A stretch of 64,000 bases of DNA, from contig OU612069.1 in the NCBI GenBank assembly GCA_914767715.1, forward strand, positions 19,897,387-19,961,386. The letters run 5' to 3'. Both the position numbers and the translations under genes were made by a program. The notes under the pieces were generated by a model, which was not told where the DNA came from, did no database searches, and worked only from the letters and a program-made list of their open reading frames with translations. The DNA is from Membranipora membranacea. Its lineage: Eukaryota; Bryozoa; Gymnolaemata; Cheilostomatida; Membraniporidae. How positions within the stretch are numbered: position 1 is the stretch's first letter; each line of letters opens with the position of its first letter. Below are positions 35,242-47,839 of this stretch, piece by piece.

Positions 35242-35935
35242 ACTGCTCTCACACTAACACTGGTACTTGAGGGGTTTGTGCCCCTGAGGAATTTCCGGAG
35301 ATTCCAAAGGGGTTGGTTCCACGGCCTGCGCCCTGCGGTAGTGGAACCTGTCCTGGCTTCCGCCGTCCTTGCATTGTAACTTGTACTTCTGTATTTAACA
35401 GTTAGAATAACAAACCCTAATAATACCTGGTGGGGGCCGGGGGTTCTTGCTCTGGAGTTTTGAGCTCCGATTCCAGAGAGTCTTAAGGCCCTGGGCAGCA
35501 GCAATAATCTGGTTGTTCTCAATCAATCCAGTTTGTGCTTGCTGTCCTGACCCTTAACGAACTAAATCGCATAAAAGACATGTATACTGGTCTTTGCCGC
35601 AAAAGACCTATGTAAAACTACACATCTTACATAGACAATGCCACATCATAATTGAGGTTGATTATTGGCACTTGCAGCACAAAATAAGTAAATTAGCAGA
35701 TAAGAATATTTTTTTTAAAAAAACCCAGTCTGTAAATGGGTTTTTTTATGGCTATGCCACGTAAACTAAATAGAACTTAACTTATTCCTCATCATATTCA
35801 CATATTTTAGCATTAGATAATTTAAATTTAAATTCAATTTAATTTAATTTTAATTTAAATTTAAAAATTTAAATTAAAAAATTTAAATTAAAAAATTTAA
35901 TTTAATTTTAATTTAAATTTAAAAAGTGTACAAAT
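35242..35935. repeat. Non-satellite module, copy 2
   Basis: Aligned with copy 1 at an offset of 1841 bp with very few differences. The AT-rich tail is longer here (an extra AAATTTAAATT series) and is followed by unique DNA, so the array ends here. Confidence 0.95.
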
Positions 35936-38041
35936 TTTAATTAATAATCTATCTTAGCTAACTAGTAATAACGAGAACCACAAAAACCAGGTAGCCATCT
36001 ATTTATCTATCTTAGTCAGATGGATGCAAAGCTGAGCAGCTGAGATGCCAGAATGAATTTTTTCAATGATAAACAATGATTCATTCATCGTTGTCAAAGC
36101 CTGGTGCAGCTAAAGTAAATTTAGGGGCTTCCCAGGATTCAGGTGGCCTTGTATGTCCAATTGACGTAAGCTGCTCAAGCACAGATTAATCATTATTACA
36201 ATGTATACCTAAAGAATATAGGAACGTCTTTGATTGAGAGATTGTATCCACTAGACGTGATATATCAGTCTCTCAGTGTAGGAATGATTGTGATATTTGT
36301 GACTATGGAAAAGAGAATCTTGTCGCATTTTTCAGTGATTCCATAAATAAGATCATGGCATTTTTCACACATTTCCAGATTTATTTTCACTGAATATCCC
36401 AAAATGATTTTGCTAGAAATTCTTCAAATCTTGAATCAACAAAATTTCCAAAAACACCATACAGGGTTCAATATCACTGACAGCAGTATTTTTAAGTCAT
36501 CTACAGCCTGACTTGTCATCAGTAAATATTTGTGAGTTTGCACAGAGGAAACCTGCATCTAGAGACCAGCAACTTCATATTTGGGAAACTATGGAGAAAC
36601 TCTTGTGAGTTGCTTTCCAGTTTAGACAAGGCGTTTGCTGCTTACCGGCTTTGGGGTTACCAAAACCAAGCTAATCACAAAGGAGGCACGCCCGTGTGCT
36701 AGCAATGGTTGCTTAAACGCAACAGGGCTGCATTCTTTCAACTGACGCTACGATGAGTGTCATCAGGAAACCTCCTCTGTGTAAACTCAGCTTAACAGGT
36801 GTATCCCCAGTACAGATTGTGCCAGGAAGGGTTTCAATAAAATAGGTACAGTTATTTCAAACAAGTTGGCATCTATTGTTCACATCATAATGTAAGTAAG
36901 GTGTGCAAGATACTGATTCAAATTATGAAGATCAGCAGCTGTGTTTGGAGACTCATCATGAAGCCAGTGAAAAACAAACAGCCTTAATTTGACGCTTGCG
37001 GCTTGCGTGAATCAGCGTTCTCAATAAATGGACTATACTGTGTTTGTACTTCATCAACTTACTGGGTTTCAAAATATTCCACAGAAAAACAAGCAATTTT
37101 ATTCATAGCAAATACAGGTCACCTGACCACAGATTTTCATTTAGAAATAATTTTCCATTGCTCCTAGAAAGTTCGATAACTTCAAGCTACAATAAACTTC
37201 CATAAGAGAACATCAATCTTATTTTTCTTTCAAACATTAACTGTATCAACTGTATCAACATATCAATGGCATACACTATTAATTTCTTTTGTTTTTCTTT
37301 AGATCAATCATGTCTACAAAAAAATATTTCTGTGTTTTTTACTCCAAATGGAACACATTCTCCAAATGATTACGGAAGTCAATAAAGTGATATAATTTAT
37401 AAACATAAATATCTATGGTTGTGGAGCAACAACTGACATGACCAATTTCAATGGGTTATGAAAAGAGTGGTAGAGTAGTGTTCACAGCCTGCTCTATAGT
37501 GTCTGCGGTGTGTATTATTGTACAGCTGCACTGCATTGTAATTGGTATGGAACAATGTGGAGAGAGATAATCATGATACTTTCCATGTCCATATTTGTGT
37601 CAAGTGTTCTACTGCAAAATCCAGGATACTGTTAAAAATTCTCACACATTTGGATATGGATATGGCCTTACTAAGAGGAATATGCAAGAATCTATTTTAT
37701 ATGATTTCATTTTCTTTCATTTTCTTTCGATTTTATTTAATTAATTGTATTTTAATTAAATTAATTTTATTGTAGGAGCGCAGCAAACAAACTAAAGCAT
37801 GACAAGACAATAAAATTATTTACCAGCCATTAAATGTCAGGAGTTGTCTTCTATAAAGGTATGAGGGGTAACACTCATAACCTGAGTAATGGTGAAACAA
37901 AAGGCAGTGTAGAACCCATTTCTTCATAGCCACAGTTAAAACAGAATAAAAGCAATTTGTATATTCTTAAATTTTTCTATTTATCAATGTTTTGTTACTT
38001 GGCTGTATTTGACAATATTTTTATAGACAAATTTTTCTACT
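35936..38041. other. Intergenic or intronic DNA, nothing recognised
   Basis: AT-rich single-copy-looking sequence, with no coding exon, RNA gene or internal repeat supported. Confidence 0.4.
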
Positions 38042-38104
38042 GGCTAGTGTGGCGGACTGTTAACTTGGATGGTGAGGGTTCAATTCCAGCTCTTGTGGGC
38101 TTGA
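38042..38104 (+). repeat. Degenerate tRNA-like SINE head
   Basis: GGCTAGTGTGGCGGA resembles an A box and GGTTCAATTCC is a good B box, at tRNA-like spacing. Stems are poorly conserved, so it is a tRNA-derived relic rather than a tRNA gene. Confidence 0.5.
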
Positions 38105-38227
38105 ATTCAATTCCCAGTTCAAGAATTCTGGAGTTAATATCAGCTGTTATCGGTTTTAAATCTTATTATTTAGACTTCGTGAGACACAGAGAACAGATTG
38201 TTTAACCTGAGGCTTATATGCAGCAGT

Positions 38228-38565
38228 AGCCGACTGGCCTAGTGGTAAGAGTTGCGGATTGTAACCTCGTTGGGTGCAGGTTCGATTCCAGCAACCAACA
38301 GGGTGACACATTTTAGGCGTCTTCAGGCATATATTTCAGGTATAAACCAAACCTTTACTGTTAAGGTGTTAACGCCGGCAAGGTGGAGGGGTGGTACTCG
38401 TGGACAGACAGCAAGCAGGAGAGTAGTGGATCGAGGCCCAGCAGGAGCAGGAGTGTGTAAGGTGGAGCAGGTGCAACAGGCAGCAGAGGAAGCAGAGGCA
38501 GTAGGCGTCAGCGACAGTAGAACTCCGCTACAAAACCAGACTTTTGAATTTTTTCAACAAGTATA
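38228..38565 (+). mobile_element. tRNA-derived SINE, plus orientation
   Basis: A box TGGCCTAGTGGTAAGAG and B box GGTTCGATTCC at 38279-38289. The T-stem has a mismatch and the anticodon stem is poor. The body after the head is rich in GCAGCAGGAG-type purine sequence and resembles the body of the minus-strand SINE at 38580-38872. Confidence 0.6.
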
Positions 38566-38579
38566 ACCAAAAAATCCCC

Positions 38580-38872
38580 ACTCACCACTAATAACCACAC
38601 AGTATTCTCATCCACGCCTCACCAACATCTGCTGCCTACTCGCTGACACCTGCTGCTCCTGTAAATATATCATCTGCACCTGCTGACTCTCTGACACCCT
38701 AAAATATGGTAAAGAACCTCACCATGCCACCACCTCACCATCAGCCTGCCTCACAAACACAACACCTGAAATGAAGTAGAGTGGTAATGTTCTGGCTGGG
38801 GATTGAACCTATGACCAGTAAGCCCATGATCACGGGTCGGACACCCTAACCACTACACTACCGTAGTTGCTG
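38580..38872 (-). mobile_element. tRNA-derived SINE, minus orientation
   Basis: On the minus strand the head reads GGTAGTGTAGTGGTTAGG (A box) and GGTTCAATCCCC (B box), followed by an AGCAGGTGCAG-rich body. The body faces that of the 38228 SINE, giving a tail-to-tail pair. Confidence 0.65.
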
Positions 38873-40106
38873 TGTTTCCAGCAGGTCAAAACTTGGTCTG
38901 ATACCTCTCACGGGTATGAGAAACAATTAGGGTTACTAGCAACCTTACCTAAACATAATCCTTAACCTTAACTGAAAATAAATTGAGATATCCAACCCAA
39001 TCTTCAAATCATAAACAGTTATGTGAAATATAACACCTAATCAAATGTCAAGCAACATTCACTGATTTTCTTGTTATTTGATGACCCTGTCCACAGGGTG
39101 ACGGTGACGGCCAGTTATATAATTAATTGAATAAGTTAGAAATACTATAGAATATCTAATTGGGTTGGATACATGTATTGGGTTGTCTCGATCAGTTTTA
39201 GAATAGCATACAAATCAAATTTCATAAAACAGAACACGATAAATTGAATGGTTTACGACAAATATAAAATTAGGTGCGCGCCAAAACGAAAGTATTTTGA
39301 GCTTCAATTACTCTACCAATTCCAGCCAGAGTAAAAAAAAACTTGATACACTAGTTACAGACTCACAGAAAAACTGAAGGAATACTGCAGATACAATAGA
39401 AAACATGTTATACTCTATCGTGAGAAGAGTCAACATGAAAATGAACATAAATAGTATCATAATTCGAAATCGGGATTTCAAGAAAAAAGAGCAAAATCAA
39501 CTTGAAATATTTCCATATAAACGGAAGATCGATGAATTTTTTGAATACCATCTATAAAGAGTCTCATCTCACTGACATCACAAGGTACGGTCTCTTCATC
39601 ATGTAGGATTCAGCGACTCTAAATTGCATCTTACTGAAAGAGAGATAGGAACAACGTGAGCTAGTCTCGTATATGTGATTTAAGGTCACCACTACATCAT
39701 GACAATGGTGACCAAACCAAACATAACCAACTTTATCACAATTGTCTAATGTCCCAAACTCCCTGCTGGCAGCATCCAATTTCAAACACATCTGGTTGAA
39801 ATTGGATGCTGGCATGCATCGATATTTGACCACCTGCCCATTTTAGTAATTATGCAGTAACTTAAGTTTCTTTACGCACAGCTCCGGGAAACCTGATGAA
39901 AATGGGTCGCAACTTCTGCAGCCTCTTTGAATAGACCACACAAATAGAAAAAAAACATAATCATAACATATCATAGTGGTAATCCAACCTCGATGTATAT
40001 AATAGGCTTGAGTTAAGCTAAGCCAGTCTGTTGGTGACTTAACATTTACTATTTCAACTATGTGGGCAATGTATGTAGTAGAAGGTTGAACATTGAAGTA
40101 CTCGAC
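38873..40106. other. Unassigned DNA with a hairpin
   Basis: Holds a perfect 16-bp-arm hairpin at 39770-39811 (CAGCATCCAATTTCAA and its complement, 10-base loop). A minus-strand frame of 89 residues (39564-39833) runs through the hairpin; no family recognised. Confidence 0.35.
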
Positions 40107-41820
40107 TTAAGGTAATGTCAAAGACCGATCCGAATATCAACATATATTATACCGTTGGAAAGCTGCCGAGCTACTGAAAATGAATACCTGAACAAAAACT
40201 TGATTCGATGACGTTGTGTCATTAAAGGGAGGAAATGAGGCAGAAAACGCTGTTTTTGTCAAAGCAGATGAAAGAGTCAAATTAATTGCAAGAAATTTCA
40301 AAACAGGTGGAATGTATACTGACTAGTCTAAACTGACTTTTATATGTCACGCCATACAACGCATTTTTTTTTGTTAAGCCGTGAAAATATGTGAAATTTC
40401 AATCATTAATTCAGAACAGATCATAGGCTCGAAACAAAATTAATTATGATTTTCCCTTAAACTACACTTCAAATGTCATACATATTCACTTTCAACAAAT
40501 TAGCTTGCATATTGCGAAAACAGTGGACTCTCGAATACACCTGATATTTTTCGCAACTTTTGCATAACTTCAAATGTGCTGTCCAAATGACCATTATTGT
40601 GGCCAAACACCGTTTTTTTGAAAGTTCTCACATACGAAGCCGCTTTTATTACCCATGGTGCACGCAGGAAATGCCAACAGATTTTTTCACTGCATCTTTG
40701 TTTTTCTTGAATTTAACGCAAAAGAATGGCCAAAAACACCTCAAAAGTCCCAAAAAATAGCTGTACTATAAAGGAAAATCATAATTAATTTTGTTTCGAG
40801 TCTATGACCTGTTCTGAATTCATGATTGAAATTTCACATATTTTCACGGCTTCACAAAAAAAATGCATTGTATGGCGTGACGTAAAAAGTCAGTTTAGAC
40901 TAGTCATATTGTCGCATATTCGACCCACTTGGGGCCGAATACCCGAGCAGAACAGACACCACTATTTCATTCATTTTGCTCATGTTTATTTTGTATGGAG
41001 TTAACTTCTTCCTGTTGAGAAAAAAGGCAACTCCATACAAAAAGTGTTTTGTTTACCTAATCAAATTTATACACAACATTGTTCTTTAGCATTTTGTTAC
41101 AAGTAGGTATTAATTCAATTTACTAATGACTCATAGCAATCTATACTTTACCAGAAAAACATGCTCCAAGGGCTCTCCAAAAAGAACTGACCTGCCTTGA
41201 TGTTCCCCCGGTTTTTATATGCACAGGGGTTCATCACGGCGGGTGAGCATGGCCAAAAAACCGGAGATTGCATTTGCCCATCCTCTTGACAAAAGCGGAG
41301 ATTTGATTTAGATTTTGTGTCTGATAAAAAGGTTTTAATTATATATATTATTCCAATGTCTGCGTTTGAACCCTCCAAAAAGACGGAGGTTGGACTTTAA
41401 TTTATTTCTAATAAAAAGGTTTTAATTATATATATTATTCAAATGTCTGCGTTTGAACCCTCCAAAAAGACGGAGGTTGGTTGGTTGGTTATCTCACAGC
41501 CTCTGCCGCTCCTTCTCCTGACCCTCCTGGGTCCTCCAAAGGAAGCTGTGAAGTTATCTCACAATATATCAAAGAAAATCAAATTTTAAGATGAACGCAA
41601 TCTCTTAGTATGCATTCCACCTGGTTTGAAATTTATTGCATTTAATTTGACTCCTCCATCTGCTTTGACAAAAACAGCGTTTTCTGCCTCATTTCCTACC
41701 TAAAATGACACAACGTCATTGAATCAAGTTTTTGTTCAGGTATTCATTTTCATTAGCTTGGCAGCTTTCCAACGGTATATGATATGTTGATATTCGGATC
41801 GGTCTTTGACATTACCTTAA
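40107..41820. mobile_element. TTAA-target fold-back element, copy 1 (with target sites)
   Basis: TTAA target copies at 40107-40110 and 41817-41820 flank an element beginning GGTAATGTCAAAGACCGATC and ending in its reverse complement. Terminal inverted repeats exceed 200 bp. Inside lies a second inverted repeat (about 40322-40670 against 40670-40912), so most of the element is self-complementary. No transposase frame. TTAA duplication is typical of piggyBac-group transposition, but the ends are not a classic piggyBac terminus, so the superfamily is an inference. Confidence 0.8.
40914..41568. repeat. Secondary insert inside fold-back copy 1
   Basis: This block interrupts the right arm between GACTAGTC and TATCAAAGAAAATC, which are adjacent in the left arm of copy 2. 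It contains a 70-bp direct duplication (41324-41393 and 41411-41480) ending in GACGGAGGTTGG. Boundaries are approximate. Confidence 0.55.
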
Positions 41821-42238
41821 GTGCCCCAGCACAGCTACAGCTAATAAAACTTTCTATATAACCATTGTACATTATCCACAAAGTAACAGGGGTGGCAAAC
41901 TGTGTAGAGAGTCGGCCCACAATGAAAAGATTAGACTGATATCTACTATCTATCTATCAAATGGAAGCAGGGAATTTTTTTTGGCATCATACTTTGAGAA
42001 CCCTCATAAGAAGTTTGTTATTTACTCTGGAATAGTAGGAATAAATATCAATGCATGATTGACCGACTACCAACTGGCTGTTTTGAGAGTCAAACTGAAA
42101 ATGGCCATTATAGAACGAATGAGTTAAGCCAAGGAGGAGAGCTATGATCTGATTCTGCCCTATTTCTCTCTCATGCGGCATTTTATATATATGGTATTGT
42201 TTAGATTATATACTGGTTAATAAATTTAAACAGGAAAC

Positions 42239-42690
42239 CATATACAGCTAATGTGAGCACTTAATTGTGGGCAACGTAACAATATAGGATGGTGTAGAAG
42301 CAATGATGGTATCATTGATTTACTATCCACAATCCAAGTTTTTTGTTCATACCATCGTTGTTCATTTATTAAGTTTGAATATTGGTTTTATAATCAGCAG
42401 TATCTTGTTATCAACTTGACGTTATTTCTTCTTCTTCCTTTTGCCTAAATTAGTTTCCATCTGGTCACGGTCAAGCTGCTAAAACCATCGTAATTTTCAA
42501 ACCCAAAATTCGATCAATATTGATCGAGTTATCAACAAAAAAACTGGTATATGAGCTACAAGTCAAGGATGTCACCATGCTACAGCCCCATCCAATGTCA
42601 TTACATCGGCCACAATAAAATGCCTCGGTGGTCAATGCTAATGCTTCATATAGTGTCATGTCTAGGTTATTAATGAGTCTGTGGTATAGA
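42239..42690. repeat. Dispersed repeat R5, copy 2
   Basis: Matches 18854-19212 in the same orientation, with an extra block near 42500-42600. Family unknown. Confidence 0.75.
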
Positions 42691-42881
42691 TAAATACCAG
42701 TTAAAGTGCTACTACACACTCAGAGTAGATTTTTATGGTTTTTGCAACTGGTGAAATACCTATTCCAAATGCCCTCAGTAATTATATAGAAACATATTGT
42801 ATAATAGGCCAGCAGCGGCATACATAAAGGCTCTGAAAATTACATCGACGTAAGTGTCTTGAACAGAGAAAATTGAAGACT

Positions 42882-43340
42882 GTATCTGGTGTAGTTTTTC
42901 ATGGTCGTTCTGATGACGCATATGTTCCATTTCACAAATGGGGCAAAAAGGGGCGAATCCAAGTAAGAAACACGGAAAAGGGGGTTAAAAGGGCGTTTTT
43001 TGCAATTTAACTTCTTTTGGCAAAGTTCATAGAATGAAGCAGTGTCATTGAATTTTTTTTATCAATATCATGCGTATCTTGAGTAGTTTTTGGGAAAATA
43101 TCATACAGCTAAACCCAATGGTTGACGTTTTACAGACAAATTGTAGTGACCCCTCGAACACAGTTGCGGCATAATAATAGGTTTTGTGCAAGCGTGCAAG
43201 AATAACAGTGATAAATGTACTTCTCATGTCATTTTTCATGATTAGTTTTTAAAAAGACCCCATCATAAAGTATCTGGTAGCAGTGTAATAATAAATTGAG
43301 AATATATGAGAAAGGGATGGATCCAGTTGGGATGTGAAAC
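42882..43340. repeat. Dispersed repeat R6, copy 1
   Basis: About 460 bp matching 48235-48697 in the same orientation (TTGACGTTTTACAGACA and GATCCAAGTAAGAAAC blocks). The two copies bracket the PHD-finger LINE. Confidence 0.85.
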
Positions 43341-44200
43341 ACAGGTGAACGTTTATGAAGTTTTATTCTGGTAAAGCGTGTAATCTGATTATGTATTTTG
43401 AACTTAATAGCTATTTTAAATAGCACATAAGTATCACTGCTAAAACAAAACAAAGAAAGGATGCAAATTCATACTAGTTTAAAGGTCAAGGTATTCATCA
43501 TGGGTAATTTGGTCATACTCATCTTGCTGAGTGTCGTCCCTGCCATTGTCGCATTGAAGGCATCCACACAATTGCGTACAATGCTAACCGGCATTCAAAC
43601 ATGAGCATCCACCGCTTTTGTCTGGGGCATACTTGCCAAGTCTCCCGATGTAGGCGTGACCCTCCAGATTTTTACACCATCCTCCCACTTTTTGTAAATC
43701 TCACTATTTCCTCCAGATTTTAGAGAAAACAGTCCAATCGCAATTTTTTGATAGTTATCCAAGCACATGTTGTTGTTGACTAGTTACTGTTAAGGTCTTT
43801 GCACACAAAATTGAAATAATTATCAAATTAAATAATCCTAACAATTTTACCTGTTTTGTTAAGATTCAGCCTATTATTGTAAATGGCCAATAGCATCCTC
43901 TCATAACTCACAACATTGACTGTCATTGGTCACAATATAAAGTAGCTAGTCAAGTGCATATATTTAGTTTTCATTTCCTTTCAGATCGCACATTTTTTAG
44001 TATTAATTTTGTACTGTCTACTCTAGTTAAATTTAAGTGAAGGGAAATAGAAACCTAACAATTCCAAAGGTAGGTCCACTACAATTTAGCAAAGCTCGGA
44101 CCAAAGACTTTGAAACACATTTAATGTTAGCAATGAAGCTTTTTTATCCAAATTTATGCTTTTAACCTTTACACAAACAAATTTTAACATTGCAAATTTT
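43341..44200. other. Unassigned AT-rich DNA
   Basis: No gene or repeat recognised before the LINE 5' monomers begin. Confidence 0.3.
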
Positions 44201-44454
44201 ACAAAGAGTGTTTGTTCAGTGTCAAAGAGTATTTGTTCAGTACCAAAGAGTATTATTGTTCAGTACAAAGAGTACTTGTTCATAACAAAGAGATATTGTT
44301 CACTCTTGACTGGAGCAACTCCTTGCTTGGAGTTAGCTTGGAGCCTGGACTGGATTGGATACAAACTGGAGTGGAAACAAACTGGACTGGAAATAGCTTG
44401 GAGCCTGGACTGGATTGGATACAAACTGGAGTGGAAACAAACTGGACTGGAAAT
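44201..44454 (+). repeat. LINE 5' tandem monomers
   Basis: Two kinds lie in series: about five imperfect units of AAAGAGTATTTGTTCAGTA (44201-44300), then two identical 60-bp units (44335-44394 and 44395-44454) built from ACTGGACTGGAAAC. Tandem 5' monomers often carry promoter activity in LINEs; that role is inferred. Confidence 0.8.
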
Positions 44455-44502
44455 AAACTGGACTGGAAACAAACTGGATTGGAATCAACACTGGACTGGA
44501 TC

Positions 44503-47500
44503 ATGGATTACACCGGAAGAGGCTCATCTAACCTGACAACTGGAAAGCAGCATGATGACACCGTGAACCAGGAGGAGCCCATTGAAATCAGCAGCCTCTA
44601 TCTCTGTGGAGCTTGTCACCATCCTGTCACATGGGAAGATAAAGGTATACTATGCGAAGACTGCTTAACATGGTTCCACATTTCATGCCAAAACATCAAC
44701 TCAAATGAATACTCAAGACTTGACAACAGTAGCGTTGCCTGGGCATGTCTGAACTGTAATTCCATCAACTACAGCCATATTGCCCTCAACTGCTCAGTGA
44801 CAAACATAAACCAATACAGTACCACTAATGAAGATTTGTCGAGTGACTCTCAGACCAGTATAGATTCTGTAGATGATAATGCTATGCCTAAACATGAGTC
44901 ATCTCCCAAATTGGAGCGAAAAACCAGACAAAAAGACAAACCACTGAGACTCATCAATGTAAATTGCCAGTCGCTACTTTCCAAACTCGGAGCCTGGAAA
45001 AACATGATAGAGTGCTCAGAACCAGACATCATGATAGCGACAGAGACATGGCTGAAACCAGAGATCTACACAGCTGAGCTTGAACTCGATGACTAGAGCG
45101 TGTTTAGAAGAGACCGCCCAGCTGGAGGTGGTGGTGGAGTTCTCATTGCTGTCCACAACACCATCAGCTCTACAGAGGTTGACAAGAAAAGCCAAGGCGC
45201 AGAATTCATCTGGGTCAAGGCTATTCTGACTGGACAACAACATCTCTACATAGGAGCTTGCTATAGACCCAATGTAGCAGACAAAACAACCATCCCTCAG
45301 TTATGAAACTGTGTTGATAATATTTTAGCAGACAACCATAAAAACATCATCATCGCAGGTGACTTCAACCTACCAGGCTGGGACTGGACTGCCATGCAAC
45401 TCAAACCAAATTGCCCTCAACAATCAAACCATCAGGAATTCAAAGAATTACTAGACACTGCAGGTCTGACACAGCTTGTTAAACAACCCACAAGGATCAA
45501 CAACACACTGGATCTAATGATGACGAATATACCAGAACGAGTCAACAGAACCAAAATCTTACCAGGCATCAGCGATCACCACATCTGCTACACAGAACTG
45601 TCACTCCGGGCCAACAGGAGAAAACAGGCCCCAAGGACCATCTGGCTGTACAAGCGCGCTGATTGGGATGGACTAATGAAACATGTTACACCAACACTAC
45701 AAGAGCTCACAACTAGCCGACAACCAGTTGAAAAGATGTTGAAGCACCTCAAGAACACCATCCATGAGGGAGCTAAGAAATTTATCCCTACCAAGACAAC
45801 AAAGAAACACAATCGAAAACCGGGGGTCAGCCCTATCCTGGAGCAGAAGATCAAACTCAAAAAACGACTGCATAGAAGAACGAGGAAAAGTGGAGGACAA
45901 CAACTGGAGGAGAGATACAATGATGTCAGAAAAGAAGTTCAGAGAGAGTTTCGCAAGGAACACAACAAGTTCGTGGAAAACATCTTGACAGAAGAAGAAA
46001 ATGATAGCAGCAAGACAAACAAGAAATTCTGGGCTTACGTCAAACAGAAAAGATCAGACAACTCTGGAGTTGGCACATTGCGAGTCAACTTGAAACTAAT
46101 TATAGACCCTACAGAAAAGGCAGAGGCACTAATTAAACAGTTTTACTCTGTCTTCAACCCTGTCTCCCCATCAGAGCATGTAAACACCGCTGGCTCCAAT
46201 GACATGTCAAAGATAAAAATCTCTGAAAATGGAGTCCTAGCTTTACTGAAAAAACTCAATCCCTACAAGGCCACAGGACCTGATGACCTCAGCCCTAGAC
46301 TATTAAAGCAGTTGGCACCAGTATTAGCAGGACCTTTAACCCATCTCTTTCAGAGATCCCTGGACACCTCAACGATACCATCCGACTTGAGGAAAGCACG
46401 AGTCTGTCCAGTCTTCAAAGAAGGAGATAAATACCAGCCTTCTAACTACCGACCCATTAGCCTCACCTGTGTCGCGAGCAAACTACTTGAGCATATCATC
46501 ACTAGCCAAGTAGCACACCACCTGACACCAACTGACACCAAAACAACATTGATTTCGACCAAAACGATGTTGTGAGTCGCAGCTCGTAGAGCTTTTAGCA
46601 GATATCTCGGCACTCATGGACCAAGGGAACGAAGTTGATGCTTGCTTCTTGGACTTAGCGAAAGCTTTCGACAAGGTTGACCATGTCAAACTTGTCCACA
46701 AGCCAAAAAACATCGGAGTCAATATTCAAGCCACCAGATTGATTGAGGACTTCCTTTCAAAGAGAACCAAAGTTGTGGTTGTGGATGGCTTTCCTTCCAC
46801 TCCCTGTAAAGTAACATCAGGAGTTCCCCAAGGCTCAGTCATTGGGCCCCTACTCTTCACCATCTTCATCAATGACCTCCCTGACTCTGTCAGGTCCAAT
46901 GTCAGACTATTTGCGGATGACGCTGTCATCTATAATACTGCTGACAATTGAGATAAACTCCAAGAAGACCTCCACACACTAGAGACTTGGGAGAAAGAAT
47001 GGAAAATGAAATTCAATGCTCTCAAATGCGAGCTTATCAAGTTCAGCCGAAAACGAGAGCGAGGTGTGAACAATACCTTCACCCTGCACAACATTGACAT
47101 GCCAAAAGCTACCGGAGTGAAATACCTAGGAGTCAAGATGGAAAACACACTGAGATGGAATGAAAACAGTACGTTTATCACCAGTAAAGCATCGGGTAGA
47201 CTTGGCTATGTCAGCAGAACTATCCCCCCGTCGCTCCCGGACTTGAGAAGTCGGGCCTACAAATATCTGGTTCGACCCGTCATTGAGTACTCGAGCACGG
47301 TGTGGGATGAAGCTCTGACCAATACTCAGATAAACTCCATTTAAGCAGTCCAGATGGTGTCCAATGTCAGAAGAACTGATCACACCACCAGCACTACAAA
47401 ACTTCGGGAGGACCCGGAGGGAGAGAAGAAGGCTCGGCATCTTCCGCGCTATGCACTACAACAAGGTTGCTGTTAACATCACTGACTACCTCACTCCACA

Positions 47501-47785
47501 TCCTACACATGCTGGACAGAAACACCAATCGCAGTATTTTATCCCTCACTGCAATACCAGACTGCACCAGAACAGCTTCTTTGTGAGCACTGCTAAACTG
47601 TGGAACGCCCTACCGCTCGGCAGCACCCTCCTCGAAGGACCCCCAGTGGCAGGCTAAGGTTGATGGCGATCGATCTACAGACCCTACGTTGCAGACCCGG
47701 AACGGAGACGGACAGACGAGATGACATATTGCCACAACCTTCTCACAGAAGTTGGCGATCAACCTTCAAGTACCAAGTAATTCTC
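44503..47785 (+). pseudogene. CR1-like LINE with PHD finger, endonuclease and reverse transcriptase (broken)
   Basis: One protein can be followed through three frames. The PHD-type C4HC3 zinc finger is at 44604-44758 (CGAC ... CEDC ... WFHISC ... WACLNC). The apurinic endonuclease runs from 44943, with NVNCQSLLSK, ATETWLKP, AGDFNLPGWDW and GISDHH. The reverse transcriptase has KATGPDDLSPRLLK, NYRPISLTCVASKLLE, the motif-A block LDLAKAFDKVDH, GVPQGSVIGPLLF and FADDAVIY, then KYLGVKM and a WNALP tail. In-frame stops fall at 45094, 45304, 46949 and 47342. A frameshift near 46540-46570 splits the fingers from the palm, and another follows 47344. All catalytic residues I checked are present, so decay is recent. 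The exact 3' end is uncertain and no tail repeat is obvious. Confidence 0.93.
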
Positions 47786-47839
47786 ACTGTCTGTGACTGA
47801 GCACATTTTCAGATCTTGATGATGCATGGGCACTTGTAG

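Noticed and set aside
38228-38300. Functional tRNA gene
   Set aside because: The A and B boxes are good, but the T and anticodon stems mispair; a SINE head explains it.
39564-39833. 89-residue minus-strand frame
   Set aside because: Passes through a perfect hairpin and has no recognisable domain or splice context.
44212-44500. N-terminal extension of the LINE protein across the 60-bp repeats
   Set aside because: The repeats look like 5' UTR monomers; the ATG at 44503 (MDYTGRGS...) just before the PHD finger is a better start.
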